From the NCBI GenBank assembly GCA_945871335.1, contig CAMBWM010000181.1, forward strand, positions 1-5,058: DNA of 5,058 nt. The letters run 5' to 3'. The notes beneath the pieces are model-generated. The model was not told the DNA's origin. It saw only the letters and a list, made by a program, of their open reading frames with translations, and did no database searches. Made by a program: the position numbers and the translations under genes. Source of the stretch: Polaromonas sp. YR568. GTDB lineage: Bacteria; Pseudomonadota; Gammaproteobacteria; Burkholderiales; Burkholderiaceae. Shown here piece by piece: positions 1 to 5,058 of the stretch. Every line of letters starts with the position of its first letter. The first letter of the stretch is position 1.

Positions 1-2795
1 AGCAAAGCGGCATGTACGAGCCGACGCTGGACGCCAGCAAACCCTCTTTCGCCATTCAGCTGCCGCCGCCCAACGTGACGGGTACGCTGCACATGGGCCA
101 CGCGTTCAACCAGACCATCATGGACTCGCTCACCCGCTACCACCGCATGTTGGGCGAGAACACGCTGTGGGTGCCCGGCACCGACCACGCGGGCATTGCC
201 ACGCAAATCGTGGTCGAGCGCAAGCTCGCTGGTGAAGGCAAAACCCGCCACGACCTGGGCCGCGCCGCCTTCATAGACAAAGTGTGGGAATGGAAAGAAG
301 AGTCCGGCACCACCATCACGCAGCAGATGCGGCGCATGGGTGACTCGGTGTCGTGGAAGCACGAGTACTTCACCATGGACCCGAAAATGTCCAAGGTGGT
401 CACCGCCACTTTTGTACAGCTGTACGAGCAAGGCCTGATTTACCGCGGCAAGCGCCTGGTCAACTGGGACCCGGTCTTGCAAAGCGCGGTCAGCGACCTT
501 GAAGTTGAGAGCGAAGAAGAAGACGGCTTTTTGTGGCATATCCGCTACCCGATGGCCGATGGCTCGGGCTCGCTGACGGTGGCCACCACCCGTCCCGAAA
601 CCATGCTGGGCGACGTGGCGCTGATGGTGCACCCCGAAGACGAGCGCTACAAGCACCTGATCGGCCAGCGGGTGACGCTGCCGCTTTGCAGCCGCGATAT
701 CCCGGTGATTGCCGACGACTACGTGGACATGGCTTTTGGCACCGGCGTGGTCAAGGTCACGCCCGCGCATGACGTGAACGACTATGCCGTTGGCCAACGC
801 CATAAGTTGTCCATCATCGGTGTGCTGTCGCTGGACGCGGCCATCAACGATAACGCACCCGAGAAATACCGCGGCCTGGACCGCTTTGTGGCGCGCAAGC
901 AGATCGTCGCCGACCTGGACGCCCAAGGCTTTTTGGTCGAAGTTAAAAAACACAAGCTGATGGTGCCGCGCTGCGCCCGCACTGGTCAGGTGATCGAGCC
1001 CATGTTGACCGACCAGTGGTTTGTATCTATGAATCAGGTCAGCGACAAAGACCCGACCGGTAAATCGATCGCCCAAAAAGCCATTGACGCGGTAGACAGC
1101 GGCGCGGTGAAGTTTGTGCCTGAGCAGTGGGTCAACACTTACAACCAGTGGATGGGCAATATCCAGGACTGGTGCATCTCGCGCCAGCTCTGGTGGGGCC
1201 ACCAGATTCCGGCCTGGTACGACGAAGACGGCAAGGTCTATGTGGCGGCCGACGAAGCCGCTGCTCAGGCTCAGGCGCCGGGCAAAACACTGCGCCGCGA
1301 CCCCGACGTGCTGGACACCTGGTATTCGTCGGCGCTAGTGCCCTTCTCTTCTCTCGGCTGGACCGGCAACACGGACCCCGCGCCCGCCACTGGCCTGTTG
1401 GCGCAGCCCACAGAACTCGATCTCTTCTTGCCGTCCAGCGTGCTGGTCACGGGCTACGACATCATCTTTTTCTGGGTCGCCCGGATGATCATGATGACCA
1501 CGCACTTCACTGGCCAGGTGCCTTTCAAGCATGTCTACATTCACGGACTGGTGAAAGACGCGCAGGGCAAAAAAATGAGCAAGTCTGAGGGCAATGTGCT
1601 GGACCCGGTGGACCTGATCGACGGCATTGAGCTGGCGCCGCTGCTGGACAAGCGCTCGCAAGGCCTGCGCAAGCCCGAGACAGCGCCGCAAGTGCGCAAG
1701 AACACCGAAAAAGAATTCCCAACCGGCATTCCCGGCTATGGCGCAGACGCACTGCGCTTTACCTTTGCATCACTGGCCAGCCTCGGCCGCAGCATCAACT
1801 TTGACGCCAAGCGCTGCGAGGGTTACCGCAACTTCTGCAACAAGCTCTGGAACGCCACGCGCTTTGTACTGATGAACTGCGAAGGCCAAGACTGCGGCCT
1901 GGCCCAGCACACCAAGGCGCAATGCCAGCCCGGCGGCGAGTTCCATAACTACATGATCTTCTCGCAGGCTGACCGCTGGATTGCGTCGACGCTGCAACGC
2001 GTCGAAGCTGACGTGGCCAAGGGCTTTGCCGATTACCGGCTGGACAACGTGGCCGGCAGCATTTACCAGTTTGTCTGGGACGAGTTTTGTGACTGGTACC
2101 TGGAAATCGCTAAAGTGCAAATTCAAAACGGCAGCCCGGCCGAACAACGCGCCACTCGCCGCACGTTGATCCGCACGCTAGAAGCTATTTTGCGTCTGGC
2201 GCACCCGGTGATTCCGTTCATCACTGAGGCGCTTTGGCAAAAAGTCGCCCCGGTGGCCGGCCTGGGTGGCCGCTTTGTGGGCCAGGCCAAGTACCCGACC
2301 ACGCAGCCCGAAAAAATCGATGCGAAAGCAGAAGCGCATGTTGCCAAACTCAAAACCCTGGTGGACGCCTGCCGCAATTTGCGCGGCGAGATGAATGTCT
2401 CGCCCGCCGTGCGCCTGCCGCTGCTGGTGCTGGGCGACGCCGACTTCATGCGCAACGCTGCGCCCGTCATCAAGTCGCTGGCCAAGCTCAATGACGTGAA
2501 GGTGTTTGACGACGAGGCCGCCTGGGCCACGGCCGCACAGGGCGCGCCGGTGGCGATGGTGGGCGAGTCGCGCCTCTGCCTGTTTGTCGAGATCGATGTG
2601 GCCGCTGAAAAAGCCCGCCTGGGCAAGGAAGTCACGCGGCTCGAGGGCGAACTGGTCAAGGCCAGCGCCCGCCTGAGCAACGAGGCCTTTGTGGCCAAGG
2701 CCCCGCCCGCCGTGCTGGCGCAGGAAAAAACACGCATGGCCGACTTCAGCGCCACGCTGGAAAAGCTACGCGCACAACTGGTTCGGTTGGGCTAG
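1..2795 (+). CDS. valS: Valyl-tRNA synthetase (ValRS), 5'-truncated by the window edge
   Basis: Class I aminoacyl-tRNA synthetase that charges tRNA-Val with valine in the cytoplasm and hydrolyses mischarged Thr-tRNA-Val. The frame is open from base 3 to the TAG at 2793-2795, giving 930 visible residues. The ATG at base 12 is an internal Met: by comparison with E. coli ValRS (951 aa) about 20-30 N-terminal residues lie outside the window. Counting that Met as residue 1, the order is: PPPNVTG and the HIGH-type motif HMGH at 27-30 (bases 90-101); the CP1 editing domain, roughly 150-330, with TTRPET from 192 and GTG...TPAHD at 243-254, whose Asp is the conserved editing residue; [12 protein letters not shown]; the KMSKS loop at 521-525 (bases 1572-1586); the helical anticodon-binding domain, about 654-745; and a charged C-terminal coiled-coil arm from about 862, typical of ValRS. 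The HMGH, KMSKS and editing signatures are intact and no frameshift is seen. galU follows 56 bases downstream on the same strand. The identification is very secure. Confidence 0.98.
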   Translation, partial: QSGMYEPTLDASKPSFAIQLPPPNVTGTLHMGHAFNQTIMDSLTRYHRMLGENTLWVPGTDHAGIATQIVVERKLAGEGKTRHDLGRAAFIDKVWEWKEESGTTITQQMRRMGDSVSWKHEYFTMDPKMSKVVTATFVQLYEQGLIYRGKRLVNWDPVLQSAVSDLEVESEEEDGFLWHIRYPMADGSGSLTVATTRPETMLGDVALMVHPEDERYKHLIGQRVTLPLCSRDIPVIADDYVDMAFGTGVVKVTPAHDVNDYAVGQRHKLSIIGVLSLDAAINDNAPEKYRGLDRFVARKQIVADLDAQGFLVEVKKHKLMVPRCARTGQVIEPMLTDQWFVSMNQVSDKDPTGKSIAQKAIDAVDSGAVKFVPEQWVNTYNQWMGNIQDWCISRQLWWGHQIPAWYDEDGKVYVAADEAAAQAQAPGKTLRRDPDVLDTWYSSALVPFSSLGWTGNTDPAPATGLLAQPTELDLFLPSSVLVTGYDIIFFWVARMIMMTTHFTGQVPFKHVYIHGLVKDAQGKKMSKSEGNVLDPVDLIDGIELAPLLDKRSQGLRKPETAPQVRKNTEKEFPTGIPGYGADALRFTFASLASLGRSINFDAKRCEGYRNFCNKLWNATRFVLMNCEGQDCGLAQHTKAQCQPGGEFHNYMIFSQADRWIASTLQRVEADVAKGFADYRLDNVAGSIYQFVWDEFCDWYLEIAKVQIQNGSPAEQRATRRTLIRTLEAILRLAHPVIPFITEALWQKVAPVAGLGGRFVGQAKYPTTQPEKIDAKAEAHVAKLKTLVDACRNLRGEMNVSPAVRLPLLVLGDADFMRNAAPVIKSLAKLNDVKVFDDEAAWATAAQGAPVAMVGESRLCLFVEIDVAAEKARLGKEVTRLEGELVKASARLSNEAFVAKAPPAVLAQEKTRMADFSATLEKLRAQLVRLG

Positions 2796-2851
2796 CGCTC
2801 GGGCCGAATGGCTGCGCATTGACCTTGGTTTAAATTTATTTCTGGAACCCT
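2796..2851 (+). promoter_or_regulatory. valS-galU spacer with AT-rich patch and weak galU ribosome binding site
   Basis: This 56-base spacer contains a strikingly AT-rich run (2829-2843) in otherwise GC-rich DNA, directly before galU. The only Shine-Dalgarno-like match is GGAA at 2844-2847, four bases from the ATG, which is short and weak. A TTGACC at 2819-2824 resembles a -35 box, but no -10-like hexamer sits 16-18 bases further on, so I do not call a sigma-70 promoter. The AT-rich patch may instead keep the start region unstructured. No terminator hairpin is visible after valS, so read-through from valS into galU is possible. Confidence 0.35.
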
Positions 2852-3736
2852 ATGAGCTCACGCACCACCGTCAGAAAAGCAGTCTTTCCGGTCGCCGGCC
2901 TGGGCACCCGTTTTTTACCGGCCACCAAAGCCCAGCCCAAGGAAATGTTGCCAGTGGTCGACAAGCCGCTGATTCAGTACGCCGTCGAAGAGGCCTACGC
3001 TGCCGGCATACGCCACATGATTTTTGTGACCGGCCGCAACAAGCGCGCCATTGAAGACCATTTCGACACTGCCTACGAACTCGAAAACGAGTTACAGGCT
3101 GCCAACAAAGGCGCGATGCTGGCTGTGCTGCGCTCCATCGTTCCAGACGACATGGTGATGTCTTATGTACGCCAGCCGCGCTCACTCGGTCTGGGCCATG
3201 CGGTGCTGTGCGCCGAACACATGGTGGGCGACGAGCCCTTTGCAGTGCTGCTGGCCGATGACCTGATGGTGGGCACGCCTCCCATCCTGGCGCAGATGGT
3301 GGCGCAGTTTGAAACGCTCAAGCAGTCGGTGATCGCCGTGCAGGAAGTGCCGGCCGAGCACACGCGGCGTTACGGCATCGTGGCCGGTGACACGGTGCAC
3401 CCGGGGCTGATCAAGGTCTCTCGTATGGTCGAAAAACCGGCGCCAGAGGTGGCACCTTCACGCATGGGTGTGGCCGGCCGCTACATCCTGACACCTACGG
3501 TGTTTGAACAAATACGCCAGCAATCTAGCGGCGTGGGCGGAGAGATCCAGCTCACCGACGGTATTGCCGGCTTGATGAAAACTGAAAGCGTTTACGCCTT
3601 TGAGTACAGCGGCAAGCGCTACGACTGCGGCAGCAAAGAAGGCTTTTTACAAGCCACTGTAGAGCTGGCATTGCAGCACCCCGAAGTGGGGGCGCAATTC
3701 AAGGCTTACCTGGACAGCTTGCGCAGCAGCGCTTGA
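2852..3736 (+). CDS. galU: UTP--glucose-1-phosphate uridylyltransferase (UDP-glucose pyrophosphorylase)
   Basis: Makes UDP-glucose and pyrophosphate from UTP and glucose-1-phosphate in the cytoplasm. UDP-glucose feeds lipopolysaccharide, exopolysaccharide and galactose metabolism. The protein has 294 residues, close to the 302 of E. coli GalU. Visible signatures of the bacterial GalU nucleotidyltransferase fold are: the nucleotide-binding loop GLGTR at 16-20, followed by [12 protein letters not shown] (KEM at 30-32); [10 protein letters not shown] at 113-122; the metal-binding LADD at 134-137; VEKP at 193-196 with the conserved Lys; GGEIQLTD at 229-236; and YDCGSK at 257-262. The ATG at 2852 is chosen because conserved sequence starts about eight residues later (KAVFPVAG) and no other in-frame start lies nearby. 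The TGA is at 3734-3736. It lies downstream of valS on the same strand and converges on tusA with a 12-base gap. ATKAQPKEM, where many GalUs have ATKASPKEM, is from memory usual in Comamonadaceae. Paralogues such as RfbA or GlmU are excluded by the GalU-specific motifs. Confidence 0.97.
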   Translation: MSSRTTVRKAVFPVAGLGTRFLPATKAQPKEMLPVVDKPLIQYAVEEAYAAGIRHMIFVTGRNKRAIEDHFDTAYELENELQAANKGAMLAVLRSIVPDDMVMSYVRQPRSLGLGHAVLCAEHMVGDEPFAVLLADDLMVGTPPILAQMVAQFETLKQSVIAVQEVPAEHTRRYGIVAGDTVHPGLIKVSRMVEKPAPEVAPSRMGVAGRYILTPTVFEQIRQQSSGVGGEIQLTDGIAGLMKTESVYAFEYSGKRYDCGSKEGFLQATVELALQHPEVGAQFKAYLDSLRSSA

Positions 3737-3743
3737 ACCCAAG

Positions 3744-3764
3744 GCCGCTCAGCGGCGCCTGAGC
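3744..3764. terminator. Overlapping inverted repeats at the galU/tusA convergent junction, possible weak bidirectional terminator
   Basis: Two mutually exclusive hairpins can be drawn. The first pairs GCCGC (3744-3748) with GCGGC (3752-3756) around the loop TCA, which is the complement of the tusA stop codon. The second pairs GCTCAG (3747-3752) with CTGAGC (3759-3764) around a six-base loop. They lie between converging genes, where a shared terminator is expected. Neither is followed by a T-tract on either strand and the stems are only 5-6 bp, so function as an intrinsic terminator is uncertain. The inverted repeats are seen directly; the role is inferred. Confidence 0.3.
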
Positions 3765-3976
3765 ACGTGAGTAAAGTCTGCGCCCGCCGACTGCTGCTCG
3801 ACGAGCTCGTTGCCGGTTTGCTTGGCAAAGGCCTGAAAGTCGCGGGTTGAGCCGGCGTCAGTAGACACCACCTTGAGCAACTGGCCACTGGTCATTTCGG
3901 CCAGGGCTTTCTTGGCTTTCAATATCGGCAGGGGGCAATTCAGGCCGCGGGTGTCGAGTTCTTTGTCGATGTTCAT
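3749..3976 (-). CDS. tusA: TusA-family sulfurtransferase / sulfur carrier protein (SirA/YedF-like)
   Basis: Small cytoplasmic sulfur carrier of 75 residues, within the usual 70-85 for the family. The sequence begins MNIDKELDTRGLNCPLPILK. It carries the family signature Leu-Asp-x-x-Gly-Leu-x-Cys-Pro-x-Pro: L7, D8, G11, L12, C14, P15, P17. Cys14 is the residue expected to carry persulfide sulfur. The conserved basic helix follows (KAKKAL, 20-25), then the strand LLKVVSTD and the typical STRDF. In E. coli TusA passes sulfur from IscS to TusBCD for tRNA 2-thiouridine synthesis; relatives serve molybdenum cofactor formation or sulfur oxidation. None of those partners is in view, so the exact pathway is open. 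The start (CAT at 3974-3976 on the plus strand) has a modest GAAAGA eight bases upstream, separated by a T-rich spacer. It lies 74 bases after the NUDIX gene on the same strand, downstream of cysM, which supports a sulfur role. The family call is secure; the symbol is used in the broad sense. Confidence 0.9.
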   Translation of the reverse strand: MNIDKELDTRGLNCPLPILKAKKALAEMTSGQLLKVVSTDAGSTRDFQAFAKQTGNELVEQQSAGADFTHVLRRR

Positions 3977-4050
3977 TAAAAAAATCTTTCAGCCCAAGGC
4001 TAGACTCGCCGGGCGGTGGAAATGAATATGCTGGACGGATTTTAAGCAGT
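3977..4050 (-). other. Spacer between the NUDIX gene and tusA
   Basis: A 74-base gap in the minus-strand gene group. Read on the minus strand, it ends with a four-base-pair hairpin (AGCC/GGCT, 3991-4001), then GAAAGA, the likely tusA ribosome binding site, then seven T's (3984-3978) just before the ATG. The hairpin is too weak to call a terminator. No convincing -35/-10 pair is visible, so tusA may be co-transcribed with the upstream genes, although a gap of this size leaves room for its own promoter. Confidence 0.4.
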
Positions 4051-4590
4051 TCAGACGGACGCTTCGCGTTTGGACCATTCGACAAAGGTCGGCTGGTGGC
4101 CGCGCGAGATCAAGAAATCACCCAACGCATAGCCGGTGCCGGCCGGCCAGCACACCACGTCTTCAAAGGCATACAGCCTGTAATCGACAAGTTCCGGCGA
4201 CAGACGCACCTCGCCGTGGCACACCGCATGGTAGGCAATGATCACTTGGTTCATGCGCTGAAAGTCGTAAACCCCAATGAGCTTGAGCGCGCTGGTCTGT
4301 AGGTTGGTTTCTTCACTGATCTCGCGGGCAATCCCGCCATCGGGTGTTTCGCCGGCCTCCATGAAACCGGTGATCAACGCAAATTTTTCGCCTGACCAGG
4401 CAGCATTGCGCGCCAGCAGTATCTTGCCTTGGTACTCGACCACTGCCGCCAGCACCGGCGTAGGGTTGTTCCAGTGCGTGTAGTCGCAGCCGGTGCAGCG
4501 CAGGCGGGCTTTTTCGCCGCCGTCTTCCATCTGCGACTGCAGCGTCAGGGGTGCTGCGCAAGCGGGACAAAAACGAAATTCAGTGCTCAT
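4051..4590 (-). CDS. NUDIX hydrolase with N-terminal zinc ribbon, substrate unknown
   Basis: Predicted metal-dependent pyrophosphohydrolase acting on a nucleoside diphosphate linked to another group; 179 residues, probably cytoplasmic. Residues 8-11 (CPAC) and 32-35 (CTGC) form a four-cysteine zinc ribbon, followed by the linker HWNNPTPVLAAVVEY. The NUDIX box spans 75-97 (bases 4300-4368). It keeps Gly75, Glu81, Arg89, Glu90, Glu93 and Glu94, but the usual Gly at 96 is Asn (EETNL). The ribbon-NUDIX layout resembles NudC, the NADH pyrophosphatase/deNADding enzyme, but NudC's SQPWPFP motif after the box is absent; here the corresponding stretch reads YDFQRMNQVIIAYHAV. I therefore do not assign a NudC function. 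ADP-ribose, NADH or another dinucleotide are guesses. The start MSTEFRFCPAC is preferred over an in-frame ATG 25 codons upstream because a good GGGGAA lies five bases before it and the longer form would overlap the end of cysM. It lies 13 bases after the cysM stop, and tusA follows. Confidence 0.9.
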   Translation of the reverse strand: MSTEFRFCPACAAPLTLQSQMEDGGEKARLRCTGCDYTHWNNPTPVLAAVVEYQGKILLARNAAWSGEKFALITGFMEAGETPDGGIAREISEETNLQTSALKLIGVYDFQRMNQVIIAYHAVCHGEVRLSPELVDYRLYAFEDVVCWPAGTGYALGDFLISRGHQPTFVEWSKREASV

Positions 4591-4595
4591 GCCAA

Positions 4596-4601
4596 TTCCC
4601 C
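4596..4601 (-). promoter_or_regulatory. Ribosome binding site of the NUDIX gene, deciding its start
   Basis: On the minus strand GGGGAA sits five bases before the ATG at 4590-4588, and two bases after the cysM stop codon (4606-4604). Purine content and spacing favour this ATG over the in-frame ATG at 4665. Its closeness to the cysM stop suggests translational coupling, which is an inference. Confidence 0.65.
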
Positions 4602-4603
4602 AT

Positions 4604-5058
4604 TCAAGCCGGAAACACGCCGGTCGACAAATAGCGGTCGCCGCGGTCGCAGACAATGAAAACAATCACGGCGTCTTGCACAGTGCGCGCAATTTCCTGC
4701 GCCACCCAGCAGGCACCCGCAGCTGAAATGCCGGCAAAAATGCCTTCTTCGCGGGCCATGCGCCTGCACATGTCTTCAGCGTCAAGCTGGCTGACCAGCA
4801 CCAATTGGTCGACATGGCTGGCATCATAAATTTTGGGTAGATAAGCCTCTGGCCACTTGCGAATGCCCGGAATGCGCGAGCCCTCGCTGGGCTGCGCACC
4901 CACAATCTGAATGGCCGGGTTTTTTTCTTTGAGGTAACGCGACACGCCGGTGATGGTGCCAGTGGTGCCCATAGCGCTCACAAAATGCGTCACCTTGCCG
5001 CCCGTGTCTTGCCAGATCTCGGGGCCGGTGGTCTCGTAGTGAATGCGCGGGTTGTCCA
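4604..5058 (-). CDS. cysM: Cysteine synthase B (O-acetylserine sulfhydrylase B), C-terminal half; 5' end outside the window
   Basis: PLP-dependent enzyme that makes cysteine from O-acetylserine and sulfide; the CysM isozyme can also use thiosulfate, giving S-sulfocysteine. The minus-strand frame enters at the right edge with DNPRIHYETTGPEIWQDTGG and runs 150 residues to the TGA (4606-4604). That is about half of the roughly 300 residues usual for CysM. Visible features are the PLP-phosphate loop GTTGTITG (about residues 30-37 of the visible part), the segment PSEGSRIPGIRKWPEAYLP, and the C-terminal CDRGDRYLSTGVF. This last signature, from memory, fits CysM rather than CysK, which has SGERYLST there. 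The PLP-binding lysine in the N-terminal half is not in view. The GTG at 4993 is an internal Val, not a start, because homology continues upstream of it to the edge. The NUDIX gene follows after 13 bases, probably in one operon. The protein ends a few residues after GVF, earlier than E. coli CysM. Confidence 0.95.
   Translation of the reverse strand, partial: DNPRIHYETTGPEIWQDTGGKVTHFVSAMGTTGTITGVSRYLKEKNPAIQIVGAQPSEGSRIPGIRKWPEAYLPKIYDASHVDQLVLVSQLDAEDMCRRMAREEGIFAGISAAGACWVAQEIARTVQDAVIVFIVCDRGDRYLSTGVFPA

Noticed and set aside
1127..1588. 153-codon same-strand open frame within valS
   Set aside because: Shifted-frame shadow of ValRS coding sequence; its composition is Arg/Gly/His-rich with no motif and there is no independent translation signal.
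2123..2755. 210-codon antisense open frame inside valS
   Set aside because: It lies wholly opposite a well-conserved gene, has low-complexity Ser/Arg/Ala-rich composition typical of GC-rich antisense frames, and shows no recognisable domain.
12..2795. ATG at base 12 as the true valS start
   Set aside because: The frame is open to the left edge, and the preceding residues QSG align with the KQG of E. coli ValRS just before its YFKP. The N-terminus is cut off by the window.
2819..2824. TTGACC as the -35 element of a galU promoter
   Set aside because: No TATAAT-like hexamer occurs 16-18 bases downstream; the AT-rich hexamers are only about 5-12 bases away.
3978..4001. Hairpin plus T-run upstream of tusA as an intrinsic terminator or attenuator
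   Set aside because: The stem is only four base pairs and is separated by six bases from the T-run, which is better read as part of the tusA leader.
3858..4085. 75-codon minus-strand open frame spanning the NUDIX-tusA gap
   Set aside because: It overlaps the ends of both real genes in another frame, and its internal part is a frame-shifted reading of TusA. No family resemblance.
4591..4665. 25-residue N-terminal extension of the NUDIX protein from the upstream ATG
   Set aside because: It overlaps the cysM 3' end, has no homology-like character, and the downstream ATG has a well-spaced GGGGAA followed directly by the zinc ribbon.
4991..4993. GTG as the cysM start
   Set aside because: Conserved CysM sequence (HYETTGPEIW) continues upstream of it to the window edge, so this is an internal Val codon.

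Overview
The window is ordinary, gene-dense chromosome from a GC-rich proteobacterium. The best guess is a betaproteobacterium of the Comamonadaceae (Burkholderiales; for example the Rhodoferax, Polaromonas or Acidovorax neighbourhood). That placement rests on remembered similarity of the ValRS, GalU and CysM proteins and on strong G/C preference at third codon positions. It was not tested by a search. There is no mobile element, CRISPR array, tRNA or rRNA, prophage or toxin-antitoxin signature, and no gene-free stretch longer than 74 bases.

Plus strand, left half: the nearly complete 3' part of valS (valyl-tRNA synthetase, whose first roughly 20-30 codons lie left of the window) is followed after 56 bases by a complete galU (UTP-glucose-1-phosphate uridylyltransferase). 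The first serves translation and the second makes UDP-glucose for envelope polysaccharides. They share orientation but have no obvious functional link.

Minus strand, right half: read in the direction of transcription, the order is cysM (cysteine synthase B, C-terminal half only, running off the right edge), then after 13 bases a NUDIX hydrolase with an N-terminal zinc ribbon, then after 74 bases a TusA-family sulfur carrier. The tight first junction suggests one transcript. Two of the three genes handle reduced sulfur, so this may be a small sulfur-linked operon, with the NUDIX enzyme as the unassigned member.

The two blocks converge: the galU and tusA stop codons are only 12 bases apart, and short overlapping inverted repeats cover the junction. 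I see no previously undescribed system. The points most worth a second look are the NUDIX protein (unassigned substrate, Gly-to-Asn change in the NUDIX box), its place between two sulfur genes, and the compact convergent junction.
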